Origin: Lachnospiraceae bacterium | Lineage (GTDB): Bacteria; Bacillota; Clostridia; Lachnospirales; Lachnospiraceae | NCBI GenBank assembly: GCA_017476665.1 | Contig: JAFUZJ010000040.1 | Span: 110,666-174,665, forward strand | Length of the DNA: 64,000 nucleotides | Reading direction: 5' to 3' | In this document: positions 45,901-53,606 of the stretch, one piece after another | How the letters are laid out: the number at the start of each line of letters is the position of its first letter | Numbering within the stretch: position 1 is the stretch's first letter | Program-made: the position numbers and the translations under genes | Notes under the pieces: generated by a model | Told to the model about the DNA's origin: nothing | The model's input: only the letters and a program-made list of their open reading frames with translations | Databases searched by the model: none

Positions 45901-46028
45901 CCGTACAGATCTACTGCATTGTAAAAAAACCGGACTATATGCCTTACATCATCGGCGGTTGTGCCGCTGCCGTCCTGCTGCTGTTGCTCATAATCCTGGC
46001 AATCCGCAGGCTCAAAAAGAATAAATAA
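42918..46028 (+). CDS. Large GLUG-repeat surface protein with C-terminal membrane anchor
   Basis: 1036 residues from the ATG at 42918, which has GAGGAGG upstream. It has a signal peptide (about 1-31, ending VFAEP) and a first GLUG-repeat block (about 115-320: GKVTGGIAGINYGTILNCSY, TGGIVGKNYGMLQNCIN). A long coiled-coil region (about 330-600) follows. A second GLUG block is at about 610-765 (GGIVGFMRHGVVN, YVGGIAGQSLSVIKDS). An InlB/Flg_new-like beta repeat (about 825-875) comes next, and then a single membrane helix with a Lys tail (about 1008-1036). GLUG repeats form beta-helical stalks in adhesins. Translational coupling to the MMPL exporter suggests a working partner. Confidence 0.85.
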   Translation: MRKLSCLRHHTAAFLIGCLLFSSVPLPVFAEPVTDSADSTSVSETIYITNTDDLLELAEHCHNDNWSTDKTVELTQDILLSSEFTSIPIFNGYFKGNGHTISGYRYGGDGYVTGFFRYVGKDGIVEQLKVAGSVQTPSSGKVTGGIAGINYGTILNCSYSGTIKSDSETGGIAGINESSGTIQGCVNNGEILGYYFTGGIVGKNYGMLQNCINKGSVNNTKEWVTEDDEKSPDLITSLRDDSEDLKLRSGTDTGGIAGLSKGFIRGCTNTGAVGYEHVGYNIGGIAGRQAGGIENCTNRGDVLGRKDVGGIVGQMEPYIAITDENSVKNSVDTLHASIDAAINDVDDSNTALTRDMNELKYYSDQNTNISNEMYDNARDYINTNTEAANRMINKVSDAISSLNRIATGTSMDDPADLDAMMSELKNEIETNENISEADRARARVKYVEAEGYYNELSTSLRNIADLEEQLANETDPIQRAALEAQLEAERVNAQSSARKLQGSLGEINSILSTQSDLQLVQIDRSLDSNVEDLHSNLDNMSAVLKRITDDTSHYSRTFTDDLRKVNDNLMNVYDTLDTRVSELTSNDGIIYTDVSDIEILTATLGKVSSSTNHGTVNGDINIGGITGSMAIDEEDPEGNAAGSVNKNLDATYTTQNIIHECTNDGYITAKSDGSGGIVGFMRHGVVNASKGFGSVTSTGGGYVGGIAGQSLSVIKDSYVLSTISGGDYVGGVAGFGTTIKNCCSMPSITAHTGRYGALCGQIKIDSDTEVPHLENITDNYYVGEYLNGIDNIDYTGSIDRISYETLLSLPDLPYEFRNLRVIFRADGKYVGLKNVEYGSRYEDIPFPDVPAKSGYYGTWPDTVFETVQGNLTLDAEYTENITVLKSNAADARERSLGYIDDIFDGDADLEIEQIENDPALTYDQTKESVIYRVMLTGGAENKTEYRLRLLNPFGSKVEVYRLKPNASVNSWSPIDFLLRGSYAEITLTCDDTQPAVQIYCIVKKPDYMPYIIGGCAAAVLLLLLIILAIRRLKKNK

Positions 46029-46030
46029 GA

Positions 46031-46066
46031 AAAAGAGCCTTTGATCACTCACTCAAAGGCTCTTTT
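46031..46066. terminator. Bidirectional terminator
   Basis: AAAAGAGCCTTTGA / TCAAAGGCTCTTTT arms around an eight-base loop. It lies between the convergent GLUG gene and the acidic-protein gene. Confidence 0.92.
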
Positions 46067-46075
46067 ATATTTTTA

Positions 46076-46549
46076 TCATTCTTTGCAGATAAGCCAGAAC
46101 TCGCCTTCAAACTCAGCAGTCTGTTCGGAATCGGAATAACCATCCGTTATGGCTGTTCCGCTGATCTTTACATGAACGATATCACCGTCCCTGCCCAGTA
46201 TTTTCAATTTATAGTTCACAAGCGGCTCATGTTCAAAGACATACATTGTATCTTCTCTTTCATCGGCTTCTTCAACATCTTTGACTTCAAATTCCATACC
46301 GATGATATCGTCGATACATTCTTTTCCTGTTGCAAATTCATTTATAATGAGCGAGGGAGAAACCTTTTCTTTGCCGAACTGACCTTCTTCAAAGCAGACA
46401 TCCATTGAAACAGTTTTTGTCATAGCGTCTCTTTCATCGTCGTCATCATCTTCATCGTCGTCAAACAGGAAAAATGCTGTCTCACTGCAATCCTTGACTT
46501 CAAACTCATATCCATCGAGAATAAGCTTGCCTTTTTGAACATTCGCCAT
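46076..46549 (-). CDS. Acidic protein of unknown function
   Basis: 157 residues, strongly acidic, with an Asp/Glu run near residue 30 (FLFDDDEDDDDDERD). The rest looks like a beta-sheet domain: VQKGKLILDGYEFEVKDCSE, EFEVKDVEEADEREDTMYVF, and a final EFEGEFWLICKE. No signal or membrane segment. AGAGGT lies upstream, and it has its own promoter and terminator. I do not recognise the family. The sequence is more AT-rich than its neighbours. Confidence 0.7.
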   Translation of the reverse strand: MANVQKGKLILDGYEFEVKDCSETAFFLFDDDEDDDDDERDAMTKTVSMDVCFEEGQFGKEKVSPSLIINEFATGKECIDDIIGMEFEVKDVEEADEREDTMYVFEHEPLVNYKLKILGRDGDIVHVKISGTAITDGYSDSEQTAEFEGEFWLICKE

Positions 46550-46598
46550 ATCAATACCTCTTTTCTATAGTGTATATATTTTACTGATTATATTACTA

Positions 46599-46627
46599 CC
46601 TATAACATAAAAGGGAGTAACTGTCAA
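46599..46627 (-). promoter_or_regulatory. Sigma-A promoter of the acidic-protein gene
   Basis: Minus-strand TTGACA (46622-46627), 17 bases, TATAGG (46599-46604). Confidence 0.7.
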
Positions 46628-46666
46628 TATGGATCGTTGATATGCATATATCTAAGCCATTACTTC

Positions 46667-47092
46667 TTAGTTTCCGCAGATATACAATTCATACTCTCCC
46701 ACAGCCCGCCCCTCGTTTTCCAACGTATAACAGACTTTCACCTGCACATTTCCCTCCGGAGTGACCGACCGCTCCACCGATCTGGTCACAATATCCAGAA
46801 GCATGGTTCCGAACGGAGTTCTGTATTCCGCCCGATAGGGCATCTTCTCGTCAAAGATCATATTGCCGCTATGCCGCACCAGTTCCAGCACATTTCCTTT
46901 GTGCTTGATCCTTGCTTTGGTGGGTTTGGGCATCCCCTCTGTCACTTCCTCATAAAGCCAATAGCAGGCTTCTCCCTTTCGAAAAAAAGACGCCTCCGTT
47001 TCCTGCACGGTTGTGACAGGCTCCGCCTCCCCCACAGGATAATGCGTTCCGGTGATCCTCAACTGTATCTTTTCGCCGCCTTTTTCATCCAT
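46667..47092 (-). CDS. DUF1934 (YwiB-like) calycin-fold protein
   Basis: 141 residues. The pattern IQLRITGTHYPVGEAEPVTT, then RIKHKGNVLELVRHSGNMIF, FGTMLLDIVTRSVE and VQVKVCYTLENEGRAVGEYE matches DUF1934, a small beta-barrel family often near wall or arginyl-tRNA synthetase genes. Its function is unknown. It follows murI by 45 bases and is likely in the same transcript. Confidence 0.88.
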   Translation of the reverse strand: MDEKGGEKIQLRITGTHYPVGEAEPVTTVQETEASFFRKGEACYWLYEEVTEGMPKPTKARIKHKGNVLELVRHSGNMIFDEKMPYRAEYRTPFGTMLLDIVTRSVERSVTPEGNVQVKVCYTLENEGRAVGEYELYICGN

Positions 47093-47137
47093 ACCTGTTC
47101 CCCCGACATCCGCCTTTCCGCCATCAGGACTCCCGCA

Positions 47138-47974
47138 TCAATATTCCTCAATATTGATGGTCTTTGCAGACAGGATCCCGTATTTGATGATGGAATTCGC
47201 AAAACGCTTAAACTTCTCCGCTCCGTCGCTGACGTAGAACTGGTACTGGTTGGTTCCGAGCTTATGCTCCTCTTCGTTCAGCAGCTTCCGCTCCGCCAGC
47301 ATTTCTTTGAGCTCATAAGCAGTTTCATAGGCCGGATTGACCAACGTCACCTGCTCTCCCATGATACGGGCCAGGGTGGAGCGGATCAGCGGATAGTGGG
47401 TACACCCCAGGATCAATGTATCAATATCAATGTCGATCAGCTCAGCCAGATACCGTCTGGCGATCTCATCCGTAACAGGATCCTCCAGAAGCCCTTCCTC
47501 CACCAGCGGTACAAACAGCGGACAGGCCTTCCCGTAGATGGTCACATCCCGGTTCAGTTCCTTTATGTACTTCGTATAAATCTGGCTGCCGATGGTGGCA
47601 TCCGTCGCGATCACGCCAATCCTGCCGTTTCTCGTCACCTCTGCCGCCGTCTTGGCCCCCGGCTTCACCACGCCGATCACCGGAATATCGCTCTCCGCCT
47701 CCAACGCATCCAACGCATACGCGCTGGCCGTGTTACATGCCACCACGATCGTCTTCACGCCAAAGGTCTGCAGAAAACGGACGATCTGTTTGGAAAACCG
47801 TGTAACCGTCTCCTTGGATTTGCTTCCGTAGGGCACGCGCGCCGTATCTCCGAAATAAATGATCTTTTCGTTGGGGATCTGCCGCATGATCTCCCTGGCG
47901 ACGGTAAGCCCGCCCACCCCCGAATCAAACACGCCGATGGGCGCGTCTGCCCGCAAATTAGTCTCCTGACTCAT
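47138..47974 (-). CDS. murI: Glutamate racemase
   Basis: 278 residues from the ATG at 47974 (GGGAG nine bases upstream; a GTG at 47983 sits too close to that site). It supplies D-glutamate for peptidoglycan. The two catalytic Cys are in VVACNTASAYALDA (near 78) and LILGCTHYPLIRS (near 190). The N-terminal IGVFDSGVGGLTVAREI is the family signature. It overlaps the 107-residue gene by 17 bases, which suggests coupled translation. Confidence 0.95.
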   Translation of the reverse strand: MSQETNLRADAPIGVFDSGVGGLTVAREIMRQIPNEKIIYFGDTARVPYGSKSKETVTRFSKQIVRFLQTFGVKTIVVACNTASAYALDALEAESDIPVIGVVKPGAKTAAEVTRNGRIGVIATDATIGSQIYTKYIKELNRDVTIYGKACPLFVPLVEEGLLEDPVTDEIARRYLAELIDIDIDTLILGCTHYPLIRSTLARIMGEQVTLVNPAYETAYELKEMLAERKLLNEEEHKLGTNQYQFYVSDGAEKFKRFANSIIKYGILSAKTINIEEY

Positions 47975-48281
47975 ATCTTTCACTCCCGACTTCCTTCGAA
48001 GTCTTCCAATTCTCCCAAATTTTACTTTTCACCCGGATCTGACTCCGATCCGCGCATAAGATCTGCCAATACAGGGTGCCGTCCGCAGACTCCGACACAT
48101 CCTGCCCGCTGTCCGCCTCCCTGACCACCTCATAGGTTCCGGACAAAAGCGTGAACTGCGGATACAGTGCTCCCCACCATCCAAACGCCGCACAGCCCGC
48201 CAGCAAAACAGTCAGACATTGCCGCACACCGATCTTTCCAATCTTTCTAAAACTGCAAACAGATTCCGTATCCATTTTCAT
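47958..48281 (-). CDS. Small membrane-anchored protein of unknown function
   Basis: 107 residues. One N-terminal membrane helix (about 20-40, CLTVLLAGCAAFGWWGALYP) is followed by an outer domain of about 65 residues (FTLLSGTYEVVREADSGQDV, LYWQILCADRSQIRVKSK). GAGGAG precedes the ATG, and the stop overlaps murI. No family recognised. Its position between the GntR gene and murI suggests cotranscription with wall genes. Confidence 0.72.
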   Translation of the reverse strand: MKMDTESVCSFRKIGKIGVRQCLTVLLAGCAAFGWWGALYPQFTLLSGTYEVVREADSGQDVSESADGTLYWQILCADRSQIRVKSKIWENWKTSKEVGSERYESGD

Positions 48282-48361
48282 GACATTCTCCTCTTTCCAA
48301 ACAAACTATTTTGTTTCTATAAAAAGATTTGCCATGAAAACAGCGGTTTATACCTGTATGA

Positions 48362-49051
48362 TCACAATTTTCTTTTTTCCGCTTCCATCCGGATCTGTCG
48401 GATGATCGTCTTCCGCTGATTGTCAATATGCACCTTGGCAGCCTCGCTGGCCCGCTCCCTGTCATGATCCCGCAGACTCTCATAAATCATTCTATGCTCT
48501 TCCACCAGGTTTTCATGCTGACTGAAATCTTTCAGATACTCAAAACGGTAACGATACATCTGCTCCGAGAGATTGTTCACCAGCTGCACCAGCCTCTGAT
48601 TGCCGGTAGCCTGCAAAATGATATCATGCAGCTTCACATCCGCCTGGGCGATCACCTTGATATCCTTCGTCCCTGTGGCCTGCTCAAATTCCTTACAGGC
48701 CTTCTCCAGCTGCTTCAGTTCCTCCTCGGAGATACGCTCGCAGGCCAGTTCCGCACACAGTGCATCCATGGCACGCCTCACCTCCAGCACGTCGCTCATG
48801 CTTTTCTCCGTGATCTGCGCCACCGCCGCACCCCTGCGGGGACTCATGGTCACCAACCCCTCCAGTTCCAGCTTGTGGATTGCCTCCCGCACCGGCGTCC
48901 GGCTCACTCCCAGCCGTTCCGCCAGATGAATCTCCATCAGCCGCTCGCCCGGCTTCAGCTCCCCTGTCAGGATCGCCTGCCGCAAAGTATTGAACACCAC
49001 ATCCCGGAGCGGCAAAAACTCATCCATCTTAACCTGTAAATTATCCTGCAT
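48362..49051 (-). CDS. GntR-family transcriptional regulator with FCD domain
   Basis: 229 residues from the ATG at 49051 after GGGGAAGAAG. The winged helix (about 8-75) contains GELKPGERLMEIHLAERLGV and SRTPVREAIHKLELEGLV. The FCD ligand-binding domain (about 85-225) shows DVLEVRRAMDALCAELACER, with metal-site His candidates in ADVKLHDIILQATGN and LVEEHRMIYESL. FCD regulators sense small acids and usually bind TnGTnnnACnA palindromes. Such palindromes are clustered at the promoter of the ispE-gntR unit, so autoregulation is likely. Confidence 0.92.
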   Translation of the reverse strand: MQDNLQVKMDEFLPLRDVVFNTLRQAILTGELKPGERLMEIHLAERLGVSRTPVREAIHKLELEGLVTMSPRRGAAVAQITEKSMSDVLEVRRAMDALCAELACERISEEELKQLEKACKEFEQATGTKDIKVIAQADVKLHDIILQATGNQRLVQLVNNLSEQMYRYRFEYLKDFSQHENLVEEHRMIYESLRDHDRERASEAAKVHIDNQRKTIIRQIRMEAEKRKL

Positions 49052-49080
49052 CTTCTTCCCCGTTCCTTCCCTTTCCTCGA

Positions 49081-49983
49081 TCAGTCCACAAAACAAGTCA
49101 CAAAACTCTGCTTCACCCTACACGCCTCGTCCTCACAGATCTGCTTCCGGGCCCGCTCAGCTACATCCGCATCCGCAAAGATCCCGAATACCGTGGGACC
49201 GCTGCCGCTCATCAGGCTTCCGTCCGCTCCCTGCGTGTCCATAATATTCCGTATCCGCGAAACTGCCGGACACTGCTGTACCGTCACCGGCTCCAGCACA
49301 TTTCCGAGCCTGCTTATCACACCGTCCAGATCGTCTTTTTGTATCGCAGCCACCATACCGTCGATGTCAGGATGCAAGATTTCTTCCTGCGCGTCCAACG
49401 CCCGGTACACATCCTTAGTGGACACATTCACATCCGGTTTCACCACCAGCAGGCTGCACTGCGGAGCCGCCTTCAGTCTGGTCAGTTTCTCTCCGATGCC
49501 CTCTGCCAGCGCCGTACCGCCCATAACACAATAGGGCACGTCCGCACCGATCCGCACGCCCAGCTCCATCAGCTTTTCATCCGACGCCCCCAGTTCAAAC
49601 AATTCGTTGATCCCGCGAAGCGTTGCCGCCGCATCGGTACTGCCACCCGCCATTCCCGCAGCGATGGGAATATTTTTCTGCAGATGGATCTTCACACCAC
49701 CCGAAAACCCGTACTCCTCCCGCATCAGCATGACAGCCTTGCAGATCAGATTATCCTGATCCAACGGCAATTCTCCCGCATCCGTGGTCAGTACCACACC
49801 CGCAGCTCCGTTTTTCGGGTCCGCATCGTCGGCTTCCCTGTTGGTCTTCTGAAAAGTCAGTTCATCCCAGATATCCACCGTCTGCATGACCATCTTCACC
49901 TCGTGATAGCCATTGGGCAGCCTGCCCAATACATCCAGCCCCAGGTTGATCTTGGCGTATGCCTTTCTTTTATAGGTATTCAA
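49081..49983 (-). CDS. ispE: 4-diphosphocytidyl-2-C-methyl-D-erythritol kinase
   Basis: 300 residues from a TTG at 49983 with GGAGG seven bases upstream; the in-frame ATG at 50019 lacks a site. It is a GHMP kinase of the non-mevalonate isoprenoid pathway. KRKAYAKINLGLDVLGRLPNGYHEV at the N-terminus (read with a break at residue 20) and IPIAAGMAGGSTDAAATLRG (near 95) are the IspE signatures, and LMSGSGPTVFGIF is GHMP motif 3. It is the first gene of the ispE-gntR group. Confidence 0.94.
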   Translation of the reverse strand: MNTYKRKAYAKINLGLDVLGRLPNGYHEVKMVMQTVDIWDELTFQKTNREADDADPKNGAAGVVLTTDAGELPLDQDNLICKAVMLMREEYGFSGGVKIHLQKNIPIAAGMAGGSTDAAATLRGINELFELGASDEKLMELGVRIGADVPYCVMGGTALAEGIGEKLTRLKAAPQCSLLVVKPDVNVSTKDVYRALDAQEEILHPDIDGMVAAIQKDDLDGVISRLGNVLEPVTVQQCPAVSRIRNIMDTQGADGSLMSGSGPTVFGIFADADVAERARKQICEDEACRVKQSFVTCFVD

Positions 49984-50027
49984 GCCCTTTCCTCCGTTTC
50001 GGCTCCTGTCAAAATACATCCATTATT

Positions 50028-50092
50028 TTGTACAATGTATTCTGTATACAAGGATTGTATTTAATTATATACAAAATGTGGGGTTTCGTCAA
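50028..50092 (-). promoter_or_regulatory. Promoter of ispE-gntR with a cluster of TTGTA/TACAA half-sites
   Basis: Minus-strand TTGACG (50087-50092), 17 bases, perfect TATAAT (50064-50069). Within 47 bases over the core and start are TTGTACAA (50028-50035), TGTATACAA (50043-50051), TTGTA (50055-50059) and TACAA (50070-50074). These fit the TnGT-N-ACnA operators of FCD-type GntR regulators. The rest of the 310-base gap to the lipoprotein gene (50093-50293) shows no clear gene. Confidence 0.72.
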
Positions 50093-50293
50093 GTGCTGTG
50101 TCATGGAATGCTGCTCATAAAATTCCGCCATTCATCCATAAAACATACACCGTCTGTCAAATTTGTATACCATTCCCATCCGTGCTTTGCTATACTCCAT
50201 TCTGGCAGGCTCAACTGACGGAAACGTGTCATTCCATACAGCCATGGGGCCTGTCCATTGCATGCATGAATCACACACAGGAGGAGAACAACC

Positions 50294-51316
50294 ATGTTCA
50301 GAAAATTTGAAAAATTAGGTATCACTGCACTTGTCATGTCCATGACATTGTGTATCACAGGCTGTGGAAACAGCAACACTGACGGGAATCCGTCCACATC
50401 CGCCATCAGCGGACAGACATCGGGCAGCCAGACCACTGTGACTGACAAGTATAATGCCCAAACAGATTCCGCGACAATGACAGATCCGGACCACCCCGTA
50501 AACTGGCTCTCCACCGCCGACTTCTCAGAGCCGCCGCGGGACAGTTTCGAGGGCGGCCTCACAGAGTTTGCCATCGAAGGAGCCATTGACCTGGAAGCCC
50601 TGGACAGCACTCTGGCGCCCTATAAGACCGGGAAATACAGTCATGATGTCTACTACAATACCTATGCCGAGCTTCTTGCGGATGAGGTGTCTATGCTGAA
50701 CGGTATGCAGTTTTCCTGGACCGATAAGAGCCAGAATAAAGGCTACTATACCATAGATACTATGGGTGTAAGCTTTTTCTCTGACAAAGAGAGAGAGGAT
50801 AAGCCAAAGGGAATAAACAGCATCACGGTTTATAATTTCACGCAGGATGCCGATAACTTCAGAGAGGACACCCGTTCCGTTGGGTATTGCCTGCAGCAGG
50901 GTTGGTGGTCCATTGACATCGGACAATACAGTCCGGATGAAGCGCTTCTCAACATAGACTGCGACAGACCCAAGGATGACGACAGAGCCTTTTTAGACGC
51001 AATCATAGAGAAATTCGGTACTCCCGATTATTTTACGGCTCCCTCCGGTTTTGATGACTTTGCCGGTGCGCGGGAAACCGGCATGGGGATTCTATACTAT
51101 AATATGGTCTATGAATATGACGATTTTGTACTGCTCATTTTTTTGCAGGAAGATATCCGGAATGTTGCCGATGCCGGAAAAGAGCCGATTTATACCAACA
51201 TTATCAGGGTAAATACAAGCCAATATTTTACAAGGGCATGTTGGGATAAATATAAGGAATCCGAGCTGTGGGATGCCTCTTTTCTATCGGTGTATGAGAA
51301 TTTTCATGAGAAATAA
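50294..51316 (+). CDS. Lipoprotein of unknown function, first gene of a two-component operon
   Basis: 340 residues. A lipoprotein signal (FEKLGITALVMSMTLCITGC, Cys near 24) is followed by a Ser/Thr/Gly-rich linker (about 26-65) and an outer domain of about 270 residues (ALDSTLAPYKTGKYSHDVYY, then NGMQFSWTDKSQNKGYYTID). AGGAGGAG precedes the ATG. It stands 67 bases before a LytTR response regulator gene on the same strand, so a ligand-binding or signal role is plausible but unproven. No family recognised. Confidence 0.8.
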   Translation: MFRKFEKLGITALVMSMTLCITGCGNSNTDGNPSTSAISGQTSGSQTTVTDKYNAQTDSATMTDPDHPVNWLSTADFSEPPRDSFEGGLTEFAIEGAIDLEALDSTLAPYKTGKYSHDVYYNTYAELLADEVSMLNGMQFSWTDKSQNKGYYTIDTMGVSFFSDKEREDKPKGINSITVYNFTQDADNFREDTRSVGYCLQQGWWSIDIGQYSPDEALLNIDCDRPKDDDRAFLDAIIEKFGTPDYFTAPSGFDDFAGARETGMGILYYNMVYEYDDFVLLIFLQEDIRNVADAGKEPIYTNIIRVNTSQYFTRACWDKYKESELWDASFLSVYENFHEK

Positions 51317-51383
51317 AACCGGGAGTCTCCGGCGAATGCGAACAGACCTGCAAGGGCATAAGACACAGCATAGGAGACCAGCT

Positions 51384-52145
51384 ATGAATGATATCCGTAT
51401 TTTGAATACTGAAGAGATTACCTTAAAAATAGCCGTATGCGACGACAACCCGCAGCACGCTGGGATTCTGGGCACCAATTTTCTCGCCGCGGCACAGGCG
51501 CTGGAAAGGAAGGCAGGAGTAGAGCTTTTCACTTCTGCCCTCTCCCTGCTCAGCAAGATCAAAGAGGATATCCGCAAAAATCAGGACACCTATGATATCA
51601 TTATCATGGATATCCGGATGCCTGACATGGACGGGATCGAATTTGGCAGGAAACTATATGCGCTGCGGCTTGATACCATTCTCGTTCTCGTCACGGCTTA
51701 TCCGGAATACGCTGTGGAGGGCTACGCCACCCATGCGTTTCAATTTCTGATCAAGCCCGTGACTGTGGAAAAAGCCGGTGAAGTCCTGACGGAAATCTAC
51801 CGGAGCAGGTCACAGGACCGCTATATCGAAATCCGGTCTGCCGGTTATGCGGAACGGATCGACGTCCGGAACATCGAGGCCATCACCGCTGAGACAAAGT
51901 ACACGAAAGTCTCTACCACACATGGCGATTATCTGACCCTCACCTCCCTGGATCAATACGAGGAACGCCTTGCCATATATGGGTTTTACCGGGTTCACCG
52001 ATCGACGCTTGTCAATCTCGCGCATTATGTGGCTCTGGATAAAAATGAAATTATACTGAGGCAAAACCGCTTTCCGGTGAGCAGAAGAAAGTTATCCGGA
52101 CTAAAGAAAGCAATAGAAACGGAGTTAAAAAAGAAACTGATATGA
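51384..52145 (+). CDS. LytTR-family response regulator
   Basis: 253 residues from the ATG at 51384 after TAGGAGACC; an upstream in-frame start overlaps the lipoprotein gene and lacks a site. The receiver domain (about 10-130) has acidic residues in KIAVCDDNPQHAG, the phospho-acceptor Asp in IIIMDIRMPDMDGIEF (near 75), the switch Thr in LVTAYPEYAVEGYATHAFQF, and the Lys in LIKPV. The LytTR DNA-binding domain (about 145-250) shows IEAITAETKYTKVSTTHGDY and FYRVHRSTLVNLAHYV. The next gene, a GHKL kinase, starts in its stop codon. Confidence 0.95.
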   Translation: MNDIRILNTEEITLKIAVCDDNPQHAGILGTNFLAAAQALERKAGVELFTSALSLLSKIKEDIRKNQDTYDIIIMDIRMPDMDGIEFGRKLYALRLDTILVLVTAYPEYAVEGYATHAFQFLIKPVTVEKAGEVLTEIYRSRSQDRYIEIRSAGYAERIDVRNIEAITAETKYTKVSTTHGDYLTLTSLDQYEERLAIYGFYRVHRSTLVNLAHYVALDKNEIILRQNRFPVSRRKLSGLKKAIETELKKKLI

Positions 52146-53416
52146 ACCTGACAACCATCGCAGTGATACTTATGAATATGCTGACTACGGTCAATGTAGT
52201 GCTGCTGACCGAGTTGCTGTTCGGCGTCACGGTATCCGACAGGCAGAAAATATCAAAACACTGTACCGCATTTGGCTTTTGTCTGTTTCTCAATCTCATC
52301 ATCACCGCCTGCGAATTGGGAGACACTACACAGTTTCTTCTGATCTTTCTCTCTATGGCTGTGTCCGTGTGGTATCTTGCCGGTTTCCGGTTAAGCGCCA
52401 TTCCCTATCTGATTCCCGCCATCCTGATCGATACAGAATTCGCCACCGTTCTCGGACTGTTTGACCGTCTGCTCTCCTTGGAAAAGTATCGCTTTTCCCT
52501 GGGGGAAGGCAGTTGGACGCCGTTGGAGGGCACTGCGGACATCTTTCTGTTACTCCTGTTATCCCTCTGCTTTTACATCACCCGTAAAAAATCCCTTAAC
52601 ATCCGGTTAAATAGCGCAGAAACCATCGTTGTCACCATTTTTATGCTTTTTCTCCCCATCATAGACACCGGCATGAATGTGATCATCGAACAATCCGGCC
52701 GCTTCACCCTGATGCTTGGGTGGACTGCTTTTATATGCGTTTTAAATATTGCCCTTTTTTACGGAGTGATTCACCGGAATATCGCGCGAAGCTACCGACA
52801 ACTCTCGGAAGATTATAAATCCCAGTACGAAACCGCCCTGAAAGGCATAGGGAAAAGCTCTGAAATGGCGGAACAGGATATGCGCATCGGCCACGATATG
52901 AAGAATCACTTCATCGTCGTGAACGAAATGCTTGCAAAGGGTGCCTATGAGGACGCGGCGGACTATCTGGGCAACCTTCAGAAACAGCATTACCCGCACA
53001 GTTATAAGGCGACCGGCTGTAAAATATTGGACGTCCTCCTTGCGGCCAAAGCGGAGGAAATCGAACATAATCATATCGAGTTGAAGGTAACGGGCGATAT
53101 GTCCCTGTTTGATTTCATGGAACCCATGGATAGGACCACCCTCTTTTCCAATCTGCTGGACAATGCCATAGCAGCCTGTCTGAAGATACCGGAGGGAAAC
53201 CTGCGGTACATTCACATGCAAACCGCCGAAATGGGCAACCGAACCGCATTGCGCATCCAAAACTCTGCCGAATCCCATGCCCCGGAGTCCCCCAAAGCAC
53301 ATCGGATTGGCATCGGACTCGGACAAATCCGTCAGGTAGCAGAGAAATATCATGCAGCGTGCGAGACCTCCTTCGTCAATGGAGAATATTGTGTTATACT
53401 GCTATTTGAGATATAA
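52142..53416 (+). CDS. GHKL-type sensor histidine kinase (AgrC-like)
   Basis: 424 residues. Six or seven membrane helices fill the first 215 residues, with no large outer domain, as in peptide-sensing AgrC/ComD kinases. The phospho-acceptor His is in MRIGHDMKNHFIVVNEML (near 250). The ATP-binding N box is LFSNLLDNAIAACLKIPE (near 340) and the G box is RIGIGLGQIRQVAEKYHA (near 390). It overlaps the regulator gene (ATGA). The input may be a peptide, a membrane change or the operon's own lipoprotein. Confidence 0.92.
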   Translation: MNLTTIAVILMNMLTTVNVVLLTELLFGVTVSDRQKISKHCTAFGFCLFLNLIITACELGDTTQFLLIFLSMAVSVWYLAGFRLSAIPYLIPAILIDTEFATVLGLFDRLLSLEKYRFSLGEGSWTPLEGTADIFLLLLLSLCFYITRKKSLNIRLNSAETIVVTIFMLFLPIIDTGMNVIIEQSGRFTLMLGWTAFICVLNIALFYGVIHRNIARSYRQLSEDYKSQYETALKGIGKSSEMAEQDMRIGHDMKNHFIVVNEMLAKGAYEDAADYLGNLQKQHYPHSYKATGCKILDVLLAAKAEEIEHNHIELKVTGDMSLFDFMEPMDRTTLFSNLLDNAIAACLKIPEGNLRYIHMQTAEMGNRTALRIQNSAESHAPESPKAHRIGIGLGQIRQVAEKYHAACETSFVNGEYCVILLFEI

Positions 53417-53483
53417 AATAATTGCTCCGATCAATATTTTTTTCATAAATTTTCCAAAAACTCTTGATTATTTCTTTCAACCC

Positions 53484-53491
53484 GCCGATAA
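53484..53491 (+). promoter_or_regulatory. Possible sigma-28-type -10 element
   Basis: GCCGATAA matches the SigD/FliA -10 box (GCCGATAW), 115 bases before the 207-residue gene. The expected TAAA 15 bases upstream is poor (TGAT), so the call is tentative. Confidence 0.3.
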
Positions 53492-53606
53492 TTATTACGT
53501 AGTCACGGATGACACCATTTTTGCGCCCATTTGTCAAAAGATAGAGACATCTTGCGGCAATAGCGCACACCAAAAAGGGCGATAAATCGCCGGAAAAGAG
53601 GTATGT

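Noticed and set aside
50101-50610. 169-codon minus-strand frame
   Set aside because: It is antisense to the lipoprotein signal region and its leader, without a ribosome site or family pattern.
51273-51383. Longer N-terminus for the LytTR regulator
   Set aside because: It overlaps the lipoprotein gene, has no ribosome site and adds sequence outside the receiver domain; the ATG at 51384 has TAGGAGACC.
53417-53606. Cyclic-di-GMP riboswitch before the 207-residue gene
   Set aside because: The conserved core blocks of GEMM-type aptamers are absent; only a short hairpin is seen.
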